The notes: generated from the sequence alone by a model not told the origin. DNA of 64,000 nt from Erythroxylum novogranatense (GCA_029891385.1 CM057228.1:64362523-64426522); one strand, 5' to 3'. Shown: positions 25,003 through 37,571, numbered from the stretch's first letter. Numbers and translations: made by a program.

Positions 25003-26039
25003 GAATTGGCTTGACAAACTGACAATTTTGAGAAATGTATGTTTTATGGATTTCAATGAGGTTTTGCTATGATCATGAAAGTTTCAAATAGTTTTTGCTT
25101 ATTATCATTTATAAAACTGTTACCCACGAGCGTTAAGCTCACCCCCACTCCTTCCCATCCAAAGATGATGAGCAAGATATTGAGTGATTGAGTCGAGCAT
25201 CAAGGCATCACTCCAATTTGCACATTTTGCTCTTTTGAAGATAGATTTTGTAAAAAAATGCTTTTGTTACATTTTAAGAAATTGTTGTTTTTGTAAAGTT
25301 TATATTTTTTAATTATGTTGTAAGGTAGCTTGAAATGCCTAGTAAAACACTGGAATACTCTTATTTTGATGCGAATGAAATACATATGCATTATGTTGTT
25401 TATGGCTTTCCAAAGTCTTTATATTGCATTTTTATGCTTTTCATGGGGGTAGGATTTGTGTTCTGAATTCAAGGGAAATTCTAGAATAATTTATGATGAA
25501 TTTGACCAAGTTTCTCCATGGAAATTGTAGATGATCCTTCTAACTTTCCAACGACATAAAGATTGTAATTTTTGGATATCGGAGTAGAAAGTTATGATCA
25601 TTACAAGTTGTGATGCCGCATAGGATTGGCGTATAGGACAGATATGGAGAATGATGCGAAATTGTGGTTTTGATGAATCAAATGGGTTGAGAATTAAGAG
25701 TTTTGTGAGATAAATTTGGTGTTTGAATTGATATGAAGTGAGTTAGCACTATAAGAGTTAGATTTGGGAAGTTTATGAGTGAATATGATGTTAGAATGGA
25801 TGTAGGAAGCATTGGAGGGGCTTTGTAGGGGTTTAGGAAGGTCCGTTAAATGGACCTTCTCAGGTCAAATTTGGCTCCCAGTCTCAACAATGTCCATTAA
25901 ATGGACATTCACGGGATAACTTTAGTAAATTGCAATTTTTGACCTCTTAATGGCAACATCTCACTTTATGGTCTTCATAAAAGTTGTAGATCTAGAAATT
26001 TCCTTTTAAACTGTATAAGAATGACCTCAATCCAAGACT
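25003..26039 (+). repeat. Fragment of a related gypsy LTR
   Basis: No coding sequence. The start (ATTTATAAAACTGTTACCCACGAGC...GCTCACCCCC, 25108-25146) resembles the late part of the B LTR. A module of the usual type occurs at about 25490-25600 (TCTCCATGGAAATTGTAG ... GAAAGTTATGATCATT), and another begins at about 25970 and is cut by the SIRE array at 26040. This appears to be the older LTR into which B inserted. Its element cannot be delimited. Confidence 0.5.
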
Positions 26040-26848
26040 CTTAATTATCATCAAACTTGACATGGATCGTCTCTTCAACAGTCTTTGAAGTCAAGTTGTA
26101 AACTCGAAACGCTTTAGACGATAATGAGTAGCCTAGGAAGATTCCTGGATAGGTCTTCGAATCGAATTTATCCAACAGCTCTTTCGTATTCAGAATGCAA
26201 CATTTGCACCCAAATGGATGAAAGTAAGATATTCTTGGTCTTCTTCCATTCCATATCTCGTAAGGAGTCTTTTTCAACATAGGTCGCAACATGATCCTAT
26301 TCTGAATATAGCATCTTTGTATTCACGACTTACGCCCATAAATACTTAGGAAGATTCGTCTCACATAGCATTGTCCTTGCCATCTCTTGAATCGTCGTAT
26401 TCTTTCTTTCAACAACTCCATTTTGTTGTGGAGTTCTAGGGGCTGAGAAGTTGTGGGAAATTCCATTCTCCTCACAGTATACTCTAAACTTCTCATTTTC
26501 AAATTCTCCACCATGGTCACTCCTGATACTGGCTATGGACATTCCTTTTTCATTCTATAACTTTCTAGATAAGATTCTAAAGCACTTAAAAGACTCATCT
26601 TTGTGTGATAAAAACAATATCCAACAAAATCGAGTAAAGTCATCAACAATGACGAGTCCATATTTCTTTCTGCCAAGACTTAATGTCCTTGTAGGACCAA
26701 ATAAATCCATATGTAACAGTTTAAAGGTCTTGATGAGGTTACAAAACTTTTAGAAGAAAGAGGTTTTAACTTGTTTTCCTTTCAAACAATTTTCACAGAA
26801 AAGTTCTTTGTCAAAACTTATTTTTGGCAAACCTCTTACCAAATCATG
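26040..26848 (-). pseudogene. Truncated SIRE copy: integrase
   Basis: Minus-strand integrase core (26320-26545) with DHGGEFENEKFRVYCEENG and the catalytic Glu in TPQQNGVVERKN. It is followed by the C-terminal PYEIWNGRRPRISYFHPFGC and FLGYSLSSKAFRVYN segments (26041-26292) and stops dead at 26040, before RT. Frame changes occur at about 26310 and 26545. The same sequence in the full copy lies at 34650-35310. Confidence 0.8.
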
Positions 26849-27310
26849 TTATACCAATTTTGAAATATGTTTCAAAGAGACATGACCTAGCTTTTTATGC
26901 CAGATTAGTCTTTCTTCTTCAGAAGATAGAAAACATGAAATATTTTGTTTTTGAAAATCTTCTAAATTGATTTTGTAAAGGTTGTTTCTTCTCTTGGCAG
27001 AGAAAAGTATAGACCCATCTTTGCTTCTGACTTCGCAAAGATTTTGATTGAATGTAACTGTGAAACCAGAATCACACAATTGACTAACGCTAATCAAGTT
27101 ATGCTTTAGACCATCAACAAGCAGTACATTATTTATGCATGCAAAGGAATCTTTACCTATTTTTCCGATTCCAATAATTTTGCCCTGCTGGTCAGGTCTC
27201 GAAAGTTCTTGATCCTCCTTCTTATACTGAAGGTCTAGGAACATAGACCTTCTTCCCGTCATGTGTCGCGAGCATCCAATGTCTAAATACCAATGGTGCT
27301 TGCCGTATCT
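26849..27310 (-). pseudogene. Truncated SIRE copy: protease and pre-integrase domain
   Basis: The protease active-site sequence (LDSGCSRHM encoded near 27265-27295) leads into MTGRRSMFLDLQYKKE and the GAG-pre-integrase domain, where SLSSEEERLIWHKKLGHVS-type sequence supplies the His residues of the integrase zinc-binding site. 137 codons are open. The gag frame upstream overlaps in another phase, so a frameshift lies near 27260. Confidence 0.8.
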
Positions 27311-28930
27311 TCCAAGGAAGGATATCTGCAGGAGAAACTATTTTGTTTCTTGGTACCCAAATTTTCTTGGGTCCTTTATGGTTAGTAGTATGCATATGAT
27401 GTGATCTATGATGCATATTATTAGAATGTTGATTAAAATGAATCATCCTATATCTTCCTTTTTGAATGACTGATTTTTTACGAGACTGAATCTTGTTTCT
27501 GTAAACCCTAATCCATCTTATCACTTGATGTCTACATTTTCCAAGCATCTCATTCATTTTCTTTGTACTTTACGTGAAAGTAGCTAAATCAATGATAAAT
27601 TCTTAATCCTTAGTTTAAGTTGATTAATCTCTTCTGATTTGTCTACAATTTTCTTTTTATCTTCTAATTGTTTCTTTAAACAAACATTTTCTCTCTATTA
27701 CCTCAAGATGTCTAATATTTTCTACATACTTCTTCTTTAATGACTTGCCTTTGCTTTGTAGAATAGCATGAGAATCTTCTAACAATTACGAATAGGCATC
27801 ATGCAAATTATCATAATCGATTTTACCTCCTCATCACTATCTTCCTCACCATTAGGAAAATGTTTGCATGTTCTAATGACTCGGAGCTCATGTCGATTCA
27901 GATGAATCTAGGTCCTCCCATGTTGCCATCATGCTTTTCTTGCCTTCTACTCTTCTTTGGTTTCTTCGAGAGTAGGACAATCGGACTTATAGTGTCCAGC
28001 TGGTTGCACTCGTAGCAAATGATAGAAGACTTCTCCGGTTTAACTTCATCTTTCCCATTCTTTACGAATGTCGGTTCCCTCTGGGCTTTTCTTCCACATC
28101 GTCTTATCTTTTGGAAATGAAAGATAATTCGTCATCTTCATCACTTGACTCGATTCAGATTGGTGGAGTTATCATCCTTTGATTCTTCAATTTTCAACGC
28201 TTTTGATGACTTCCTCCTTCTCGAGTCTTATGATTCTTTGTCCGCCTTGATCTTTATTGACTTATCTCGCTTGGGCTTGTCTTCGTTGAGTTCTACTCCA
28301 TGAATCTTTAAGGATCCCAAAGAACTCATCCGGCTTTAACACGCTCAAGTCTTTGGCTTCAGACCGCGAGAACTTTAGGTCTCCATCTCTTAGGAAGACT
28401 TCTTAGAATCTTTCGAACATGATCTTGATTGTTGTATGTCCTTCCAAGAGCTTTCAATCCATTGACTATTGTTTGAAATCTTCCAAACATTTGATCAATA
28501 GATTCTTCATCTTCCATCCTGAAAAGTTCATATTGATGCACAAGAATACTTATCTTGGATTCTTTAACTTAGCTTGTGCCTTCGTGAGCAATAGACAATG
28601 TGTCCCACATCTCTTTTGCAGTGTCACAACCGTGCACTTTGTCATACTCGCTCCTGCTTAGGGCACATGTCAAGAAAAATTTCGCCTTTGAATTTAATTG
28701 TATTCTTGCTTTCTGATCAGCCGTCCATCTGTTCCGTGGAATAGAATTGCCTTCTTCATCTACTCTTCATCTACAGGTGTGTAAGGTCCGTTCTCTATAA
28801 CATCCCAAAGGTCAACATGAGTAGATTCGATGAATAACCGCATCCTATCTTTCTAGTAGTGATAGTCTTCTCCGTTGAATGCTAGAGGTCTAGTGACTGA
28901 GGCTCCTTCAGCGATGTATACATGTGACTC
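27311..28930 (-). pseudogene. Truncated SIRE copy: gag
   Basis: Gag of the second copy. HQYELFRMEDEESIDQMF and VRKILRSLPKRWRPKV occur at 28359-28541, the zinc knuckle region at about 27975-28025, and the coiled-coil part around 27560-27900. It is riddled with one- and two-base deletions relative to 1-2000, so no long frame survives. Many of these fall at CAG/CTG/CCG triplets. Confidence 0.75.
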
Positions 28931-28979
28931 CGCCATTATCTTTAATCCACACTTCGCCAAAGTGATTCTTGGATACCTT

Positions 28980-28991
28980 GCTCTGATACCA
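28980..28991 (-). other. Primer binding site of the truncated SIRE copy (intact)
   Basis: Minus-strand TGGTATCAGAGC, two bases inside the LTR boundary. It proves that the LTR at 28994-30113 served as a 5' LTR for the sequence to its left. Confidence 0.9.
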
Positions 28992-28993
28992 AT

Positions 28994-30113
28994 TGAAGTG
29001 AATCACACGTTAATACAACACTTAGAAAACAATAATAGAATGCACGAGAAAGGGGGGTTGAATTGTGTATTCCCCTCTTTATAAGTCTTTCAGAATTACT
29101 TGTTAGAAATAAAAATCTTTACAGAATTTTTATTTATTCCGATTGATCAAACTTCTCAATACTATGTATATGAACAGTAAGTAATGATAAAATTTGAAAC
29201 TAAAAACGAGATGGAGAGTAAGAGTGGTAGACACGCGGATTTATCCTAGTTCACCCCAAACCGTGGGCTACGTCCAGTCCTCAGAGTTTCTTCTGAGATT
29301 TCACTATCTCTTTAATCGTTACAAGTATTCTTTCACGAGCCTCTTCAGGTCTCTACAACTTGTATTCTTTCACACTTAGCCTCTGCAGGCTATCTGTACA
29401 CCTTTTTCTTCTCAGAAAAATATTTGAACACTTTGTTACAGTAAGATAGCACTCAGCTAGTTTGCACTTAATCGCTTTTCCACTTTGTGTAATTTTTCTA
29501 AGATCAGCCGCTTTTCAGTTTTCGACTTCGACTTGAATTTATAGCCTTCATCTCTAACTGCTTCTTGAATCTTGAATCTTTAATCTTTAAAGAAACGATT
29601 AATCAGTTGAGTTCTGTAACTAACTCGAACTGACTCTTGCGTCTGTTTCTTTACTTCGTCTGCATCTGCTTCATATTTGCGTCTGCTTTGCTTTTGCGTC
29701 TGCGTCTGCTTTGCATTTGCGCGTCTACGTCTGCTTTGCATTTGTGCGTCTGCGTCTGCTTTGCATTTGCATCTGCGTCTGCTTTGGATTTGCGCGTCTG
29801 CGTCTGCTTTGCATTTGCGTCTGTGTCTACTTTGCATTTACGTCTGCGTCTACTTTGCATTTGTGTCTGCGTCTGCTTTGCATTTGCGTCTGTGTCTACT
29901 TTGCATTTGCGTCTGCGTCTGCTTTGCATTTGCGCTCGGTTCGCTTTGCATTTACGCTCGTATCGCTTTTGCATTTATGTCTGCGTCGCTTTGCATTTGC
30001 GTCTGCGTCTCGCTTGTATTTACATCTGCGTCGCTTTGTTTTTCTTGTATATGATCTCTCTTTGTTTGTTATACATCAAAATCATTTTTATGTAAAGTCA
30101 TTTTGACTTAACA
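28994..30113 (-). repeat. SIRE middle LTR (shared)
   Basis: 1,120 bp with ends TGTTAAG...CTTCA on the minus strand. It contains the minisatellite (29640-30040), a TATA-like TATAAAT (plus 29537-29543), and the CTCAGA-GTTTCT-TCTGAG hairpin near 29279-29297. It is the best-preserved of the SIRE LTRs here. Confidence 0.9.
29640..30040. repeat. LTR minisatellite (middle LTR, longest)
   Basis: About 400 bp of TGCGTCTGCTTTGCATTT-type units. On the element strand it starts roughly 75 bp inside U3 and ends about 100 bp upstream of the TATA-like box. Its position suggests a promoter-proximal tandem element. The four long open frames across it encode only low-complexity RRRRKCKADADA-like or ALHLRLRLL-like strings. 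Confidence 0.9.
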
Positions 30114-30127
30114 ATCTCCCCTTTTGA
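30114..30127 (-). other. SIRE polypurine tract
   Basis: Minus-strand CAAAAGGGGAGAT directly before the LTR start TGTTAAG. It marks the LTR at 28994-30113 as the 3' LTR of the full copy. Confidence 0.9.
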
Positions 30128-30375
30128 ATATAACAAATTACATACAAGAAAAGAAAATGTAACAAAGTAAATTCTGATTTTGCAAAGTAGAAAAAACTTA
30201 TCTTCTTCATTTCTTAAATGCATTGTGGTCACACCTTCTTTGTCTGAACATCCTCTCCTTTTTCGTTGATTATCTTCTTTTCCGCTCTCCCCTATTTGTT
30301 ATAATAAAAATGATTAACGATTACGGGTCTTCAGCAGCTTTGCTATCATCTTTCTCGGATCATTCACCGCCTCCT

Positions 30376-32650
30376 TCATGTCGTTGAGTTCACCTCGTAA
30401 TCGCTAACTTCATCCGGTGGATCAACCGACGAAGAGGCTTGATCAACTTCTGCTGATGGAGGAGCGAAAGGAATTGAAGTAGTGTAAGCATCAGAGGATG
30501 GGATGTAGTCTTCATTGATCTCAAAGGTAGGTGGACGAATGAACGTTTCAGCTTCAGGAAGATCTAAATCAAAAGGAGCAGGTAGCATCAGCAACTGTCT
30601 TCCTTGCAGGGGTAGAGCTTGTGCTTCAATAGACAGTGTATTAGACAAAGGGCTAATACGAAGAACTGTCTGAACGAGGAATTCAGTAAATGTTCCTGTT
30701 CTTATTCTTCCCCGTACTGGACAGTCTTCCTCACTATTAGTATGGCTGCAGCTCACTTTATCTGACTTCTGTGCAGGCGTGCATGCTTCATCAATTTTTC
30801 GCACCTCTTCTGCAATTTGATTTGCAGACAGATCATCACTAGCATCATCTTCAGGATATAATTTTGATTTCCCCCTGGTAAAATCTTTTAGGTATCTTGG
30901 CTGTATATCTGGTGCAACCATTATCTCTGTATTTTTAGTGATTGGGAAAATAGTACACGGATGGCAGGGACGTTTTGTAGGATATGACATAGTAGCAACA
31001 AATCCCAAAGTATCATAGAAGATCTTTTCGTCTTCTTTGAGTAACTCCCATGTGTTATGATTAATCACCATAGGTTGTACCACAGCTACTATCTTCTTCA
31101 CTGGTTGAACACCGATTGCAATAGCAGTCTTCTTTCTGGTAACTACTTCCACCATTTTGATCTTCAACTTCTGTTTCCTCAAAAACTTGTGGTAGTTGTA
31201 TACCTTTAGACATGGTTTATCATCCTCCGAATCTGATACTGTTGTTGCTTCTTGATGTGCTTCATTAGGAGTCATCTGAACCGGGATTTCATCTACTGGC
31301 TCCTCCTGTTGAGCAACAGGTGTTTCCTGAACCGTGCTTTCTTTAGTCTGGTTCTTCTTCTTGTTGAACAATAGGGGTATCTGAATCGTAAGCTCGCTTT
31401 CACTTGCTTCTACTTGAGCAGTATTAATAGTTTCTTTCGTTGACTAATGTCCTCGGTAGTTGAAATGATCTTCTTCGACTAACCTTCTTAGTCTTTTCTC
31501 CGCTTGATTAGTTTCTTGATTTCTTCGTTGGAGATTTTCTTTTCTCGGATGTTGCTTTTCTCTTCCTCTCGGTCTCTTTGGATTTTACGGCGTATCTTCT
31601 TCCGAATAGAGACTAAGGATCTTGTGGCTCTGGGTGCACAAGATTTAGAAGTTTCTTCTCGACTGCTCTCCGCAATCTTTTCTTCTGCTGCCTCGAGTCC
31701 TAATTCTTGGTGATCTCTTTGCTTTCTTCACAACTTCGCTCAATGACTTTCTCCTTGTCACTTTGGCGCACTTTGTTTTGTCCTCTGAGATTGGCTTTCT
31801 TTGAAAAGAGGACTCGCCATTTTCATGAGAGGTCCACCTAGCACTCTCCTTAGCTCAGCAGTAGGTGATTTGATACTCACTGGAGACTGAGAACTTGAGA
31901 CATGAGTCTTCTTCAATATACGCTCCCCCTCAATTCTTGACTTCCTTGAAGAGTCAGCTTGGTCTTTGTCTACTGTGTTCAGACCCATTCGCTGTATCAT
32001 GTGTGCATCGATCTTGCTCTTCACAAGAACAGTTTATACGACACAGTAGTGCGTAAGAATCTTGGATTCCTTAAAATCCTCGTCAAAATCATACCATAAG
32101 GATAGCGGTAGTTTCCTTTAACCCTTAACCATATAGTGAAAGATTAAGAAGGGTAAATCTATGGGCTTCGATTGATGGGTAGAATGACATTGTTCATTCA
32201 GAGTGGTCACTAAATGTCTTGAACCGACTCTGGGTAGAATGCAATTAAACAAAATTGCGTGAAGCACCCTAGCCTTCGGAATCAAATTCGATGTCTTCCT
32301 CTCCCTTGAGTTATTTGTGTCATATAGTTGCCTCTTGATATCCTCTTCTTTCATTCCGACTGAGGTCATCCATCCGCCTTGGTAGACAATTTCTCACCAA
32401 CTGATGGACGATCGGTCACCTTCTTTATCAAATCCTTTGTGACAAGAATGATATTCTCTACAGAGGATACAATGGTGTTATCTATCGATGAGCGCTCTTC
32501 CGTAACTCATATACTTCATTCAGATAGACTGGTTCTTGTATCGAAAGAAGTTCTTCCAACCAGCTCTTATGATTTCGGTTCTACATCCATGCCGTCTCTT
32601 CTTAGTGACTCAAAGTCCACAAGTCTTCCATAAACCATGGTCGCTTCCAT
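30376..32650 (-). pseudogene. SIRE third ORF in the env-like position (broken)
   Basis: Between RNase H and the 3' LTR the element carries extra coding sequence. It starts at an ATG near 32638 (MVYGRLVDFESLRRDGMDVE). It continues in shifted frames through 32118-32369, where ILFNCILPRVGSR resembles a domain known from plant elements as putative plant transposon protein (Transposase_32), then 31758-32024. It ends with a 331-codon open stretch (30376-31371) rich in acidic and Pro residues. SIRE/Maximus elements are known for an ORF here, often called env-like. I see no convincing signal peptide or transmembrane segment in the surviving frames, so an envelope role is not supported by this copy. 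At least three frameshifts. Confidence 0.6.
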
Positions 32651-32934
32651 TGTATAGAGTGAAAATATCTTCGGAGAACTTTTGAGCGAAATGTTTTGAG
32701 AGAATTGGTAAAGCGAAATGAATCGCCAGAGATGATGAAAAGATCGCTATAATTTCATCTTCATCTACATATAGGGTTATGGTCGGTGGGTTCTAGAATC
32801 ATTAAGAACCTCGAGATTATCGATTTTCCTCCAAAATCTTTTTGTGAGAGAAGTTACCACCAGAACTCAATATAACTAACGTCGTTAGTTTCCACGTTAC
32901 TTTAGCCTCGACCGCTCATTTAACATCACCATGT

Positions 32935-33366
32935 TAAGATTCGCCTTATCTTACAAGATGTTCGCCATCAAGTTCTGTTTCAACAAAGCTGTAGAAGCAC
33001 CACTTTCCTCTGAACATAATCTCTCAAGAAATGATGTCCGACTTCTATATGCTTCACTCGAATGTGAATTGATTCTTTGATAGATTTATTCATTTGGTGT
33101 TGTCGCAATAAATTGGAATCTCCTCTCTTTAATGAATAGTCTTCAAGTCGATACTTGATCCACGCTGTCGTGAGCAAAGAATCATGGCAGATATATATTC
33201 TCGCTTCGCGGTTGATAGAGCAATTGAGCTTTGTCTCTTGCTTGACCAGAGACTAGATTTCCTCAGAAAATGACATCCTCCACTTGTGCTTTTCTTTCGA
33301 TTCTATCTCGGCATAGTCCGCATCGCAATATCCAATTAACTTTGAAATCTTTACCTTTCTCAAACA
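32935..33366 (-). pseudogene. SIRE full copy: RNase H (broken)
   Basis: Decayed copia RNase H. YCDADYAG-like sequence (near 33310-33330), SSIALSTAEAEY-like sequence (near 33200-33230) and a final RVKHIEVGHHFLRDYVQ (32980-33177) are recognisable, but in several frames. Multiple one-base deletions sit at CAG, CTG or CCGG. It is contiguous with RT on the right and the third ORF on the left. Confidence 0.7.
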
Positions 33367-34223
33367 TTAAGCAAAGATCAAGAGTACTGCGAGATATCTT
33401 AAAATTCTTTTAACAAAGAATAAAATGAGACTCTCTAGATCGGCTTGAAATCTTGCACACAAGCATACACTGAATAGAATATCAGGTCTACTTGCTGTAA
33501 GATACAGTAAAGAGTCGATCATCCCTCTATATAGGGTTTGATCCACCTTCTTACCAAGTTCGTCTTTCGACAAAAGGTTTGAAGGATACATCGGAGTTGC
33601 CATAGGCTTCACATTATTCATATCAAACTTATTCAATAACTCTTTCACATTCTTTTGTTGATGAATGAAGATCTTCTCTTTGGTCTGCTTAACTTGCAAC
33701 CCAAGAAAGAACTTTAACTCGCCATCATACTCATTTCAAATTCTTTCTTCATTAGGCTCTCAAACTTTAAACACAACTCTTTTGAAGTAGCACCAAAAAT
33801 GATATCATCAACGTAGATCTGTAATAAGATAAAATCATTCTGAACATTCTTTCTAAAGAGCTTCTTATCAACTTGACCTCTACTGAAACCATTCTCTATT
33901 AGGAAGGTACTCAGACGATCATACCAAGCTCTAGGAGCTTGCTTCAGACCGTATAAGGCTTTGTGAAGTCTATAGACATAGTCTGGTTGTTTAACATCTT
34001 CAAAGCCAGGTGGTTGTTTCACATACACCTCTTCATCTATAAAACCATTCAGAAATGCACTCTTAACATCCATCTGAAATAACTTTATATCATGACAGAT
34101 CGCATATGGTAACAAAATCCTTATAGCTTCAAGTCTCACCACTGGAGCATATGTTTCATTGTAGTCTATTCCTTCTTGCTGATTATAGCCTTGTGCTACT
34201 AATCTAGCCTTATTACGACTCAC
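33367..34223 (-). pseudogene. SIRE full copy: reverse transcriptase
   Basis: The best-preserved pol segment. 33714-34223 contains KARLVAQGYNQQEGIDYNETYAP, the catalytic MDVKSAFLNG, ALYGLKQAPRAWYDRL and the active-site YVDDIIFG, so all catalytic Asp residues are present. A frame change at about 33710 leads to QVKQTKEKIFIHQQKNVKEL and GMIDSLLYLTASRPDI (33367-33699). Copia RT makes cDNA in the particle. Here the reading frame is cut on both sides. Confidence 0.85.
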
Positions 34224-35640
34224 CCTACCTGATTCGTCTAACTTATTCTTGAAAACCCATCTAGTTCCAATAATGGATTTCTTAAAAGGTTTTGGGACTA
34301 AGGACCAGACGTAATTTCTAGTAAATTGATTCAGCTCCTCTTACATGGCTAACACCCAAGCTTCATCTTGAAGAGCTTCCTCAACCTTCTTAGGCTCTAC
34401 TTTAGAGATAAAGGCTACATTAGCTTCTCTTCTGAATCTGGACCTTGTCCTAACTCCTTCTGAGGTGTCACCGATAACTAGTTCTTCTGGATGAGAACTT
34501 TTATATCTCCAATTTCGTCTTAGTTCTATAGTTTCCGGAATATCTTCAACCTTGTTCTCATGAGTGTCTGACGAGGGAGTGTCTGAGGTATCATCTAAGT
34601 TCTTTGAAGGACCTTCATTCTCCACGTCATCTTCCTTATGGGGTTGAGAATTATCATCAAACTTGACATGGATCGTCTCTTCAATGCCTTTGCGGTCAAG
34701 TTGTAAACTCAAACGCTTTAGACGATAATGAGTAGCCTAGGAAGATTCTGGATAGTCTTGAATCGAATTTATCCAATGACTCTTTCAGATTCGAATGGAA
34801 CATTTGCACCCAAATGGATGAAAGTAAGATATGCTTGGTCTTCTTCCATTCCATAACTCGTAAGGAGTCTTCTTCAACATAGGTCGCAACATGATCCTAT
34901 TCTCGAATATAGCATCAGTATTCACGACTTACGCTTGTAAATACTTAGGAAGATTCGCCTCACATAGCATTGTCCTTACCATCTCTTGAATCGTCCTATT
35001 CTTTCTTTCAACAACTCCATTTTGTTGTGGAGTTCTAGGGGCTGAGAAGTTGTAGGAAATTCCATTCTCCTCACAGTATACTCTAAACTTCTCATTTTCA
35101 AATTCTCCACCATGGTCACTCCCGATCATGGCTATGGACATTCCTTTTCATTTCAGAACTTTCGGATAAGATTCTAAAGCACTTAAAAGACTCATCTTTG
35201 TGTGATAAAAATAATATCCAACAAAATCGAGTAAAGTCATCAACAATGACGAGTCCATATTTCTTTCTTCCAAGACTTAATGTCCTTGTAGGACCAAATA
35301 AATCCATATGTAACAGTTATAAAGGTCTTGATGAGGTTACAAAACTTTTAGAAGAGAAAGAGGTTTTAACTTGTTTTCCTTTCAAACAATTTTCACAGAA
35401 AAGTTCTTTGTCAAAACTTATTTTTCGCAAACCTCTTACCAAATCATGTTTTACCAATTTTGAAATATGTTTCAAAGAGACATGACCTAGCTTTTTATGC
35501 CAGATTAGTCTTTCTTCTTCAGAAGATAGAAACATGAAATATTTTGTTTTTGAAAATCTTCTAAATTGATTTTGTAAAGGTTGTTTCTTCTCTTGGCAGA
35601 GAAAAGCATAGACCCATCTTTGCTTCTGACTTCGCAAAGA
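34224..35640 (-). pseudogene. SIRE full copy: pre-integrase and integrase (broken)
   Basis: Segments in sense order: LIWHKKLGHVSLKHISKLV and CENCLKGKQVK (the HHCC zinc site, 35317-35540), MDLFGPTRTLSLGRKKYGLVI with the first catalytic Asp (35250-35307), DHGGEFENEKFRVYCEENG and TPQQNGVVERKN with the other Asp and the Glu (34929-35141). The C-terminal and linker part (34341-34712) ends in EEALQDEAWVLAM before RT. Four or more frame breaks. Confidence 0.8.
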
Positions 35641-36240
35641 TTTTGATTGAATGTAACTGTGAAACCAGAATCACACAATTGACTGACGCTAATCAAGTTA
35701 TGCTTTAGACCATCAACAAGCAGTACATTATTTATGCATGCAAAGGAATCTTTACCTATTTTTCCGATTCTAATAATTTTGCCCTGCTGGTTGTCTCCAA
35801 AGTTCTTGATCCTCCTTCTTATCTTTGAAGGTCTAGGAACATAGACCTTCTTCCCACATGTGTCGCGAGCATCCACTGTCTAAATACCAATGGTGCTTGC
35901 CGTATCTTCCAAGGAAGGATATCTGTAGGAGAAACTATTTTATTTCTTGGTACCCAAATTTTCTTGGGTCCTTTATGGTTAGTAGTATGCATATGATGTG
36001 ATCTATGATGCATATTATTAGAATGTTGATTAAAATGAATCATCCTATATCTTCCTTTTTGAATGACAGATTTTTTACGAGACTGAATCTTGTTTCCTAT
36101 AAACCCTAATCCAGTCTTATCACTCGGATGTCTACATTTTCCAAGCATCTCATTCATTTTCTTTGTACTTTCTGTGAAAGTAGCTAAATCAACTGATAAA
36201 TTCTTAATCCTTAGTTTAAGTTGATTAATCTCTTCGATCA
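35505..36240 (-). pseudogene. SIRE full copy: protease region and gag tail
   Basis: The gag coiled-coil tail (EEINQLKLRIKNLSVDLATF) is followed by KIWVPRNKIVSP and then the protease catalytic region. The LDSGCSRHM motif is encoded near 35865-35890 and leads into the pre-integrase domain ([34 protein letters not shown]). Frames overlap between 35819 and 35876, showing a shift exactly at the protease active site, as in the other two copies. Confidence 0.75.
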
Positions 36241-36255
36241 TCTACAATTTTCTTT

Positions 36256-37570
36256 TTATCTTCTAATTGTTTCTTTAAACAAACATTTTCTCTCTATTAC
36301 CTCAAGATGTCTAATATTTTCTACATACTTCTTCTTTAATCGCTTGTCTTGTTTCGAATAGCATGAGAATCTTCTAACAATTCGAATAGGCATCATGCAA
36401 ATTATCATAACTGATTTTACCTCCTCATAACTATCTTCCTCGGCCATTAGGCAAATGTTTGCATGTTTCGATGACTCGGAGCTCAGATTCCGATTCAGAT
36501 GAATCTAGGTCCTCCCATGTTGCCATCATGCTTTTCTTGCCTTCTCTACTCTTCTTTGGTTTCTTCTTGAGAGTAGGACAATCAGACTTATAGTGTCCAG
36601 TGGTTGCACTCGTAGCAAATGATAGAAGACTTCTCCGTTTAGCTTCATCTTTCCCATTCTTCTCGAATGTCGGTTCCCTTTGGGCTTTTTCTTCCACATG
36701 CATCTTATCTTTCTCGAAATGAAAGATAATTCGTCATCTTCATCACTTGACTCTGATTCGGATTGGCTGGAGTTATCATCCTTTGATTCTTCAATTTTCA
36801 ACACTTTTGATAACTTCCTCCTTCTCTCGAGTCTTATGATTCTTTTGTACCGCCTTCAGGTTATTGACTTATCTCGCTTGGGCTTGTCTTGAGATTGAGT
36901 TCTACTTCATGAATCTTTAAGGATCCCAAAGAACTCATCCACTTTAACACGCTCAAGTCTTTGGCTTCTTGCACTACAGTAACTTTAGGTCTCCATCTCT
37001 TAGGAAGACTTCTTAGAATCTTTCGAACATGATCTTGATTGTTGTATGTCCTTCCAAGAGCTTTCAATCCATTGACAATTGTTTGAAATCTTCCAAACAT
37101 TTGATCAATAGATTCTTCATCTTCCATCCTGAAAAGCTCATATTGATGCACAAGAATACTTATCTTGGATTCTTTAACTTAGCTTGTGCCTTCGTGAGCA
37201 ATACAAAATGTGTCCCACATCTCTTTGCAAAGGTCACAACTCGCACTTTGTCATACTCGCTCTGCGCTAGGCACATGTCAAGAAAATTTTGCCTTTGAAT
37301 TTAATTGTATTCTTGCTTTCGATCACCGTCCATCTGCTCAAAGGAATAGAATTGCCTTCTTCATCTACAGTGTGTAAGGTCCGTTCTCTATAACGCCCCA
37401 AAGGTCAACATGAGTAGATTCGATGAATAACCGCATCCTATCTCTCCAAAGAGTGATAGTCTTCTCCGCTGAATGCCGGAGGTCTAGTGACCGAGGCTCC
37501 TTCAACGATGTATACATGTGACTCGCCATTATCTTTAATCCACACTTCGCCAAAGTGATTCTTGGATACC
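36256..37570 (-). pseudogene. SIRE full copy: gag (broken)
   Basis: Gag with HQYELFRMEDEESIDQMF (36861-37151), acidic Ser-rich linker (36680-36804) and a zinc knuckle at about 36560-36620. The knuckle has lost bases: the frame leaves CYECN just before the expected GH. The many small gaps versus 1088-1927 prevent translation. Confidence 0.75.
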
Positions 37571-37571
37571 T

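Noticed and set aside
29537..29543. Possible host promoter
   Set aside because: The TATA-like box belongs to the SIRE LTR. No host transcription unit is seen nearby.
31504..31713. Plus-strand Ser/Phe-rich open frame
   Set aside because: Antisense to the acidic, Lys-rich third ORF of the SIRE element; composition shadow.
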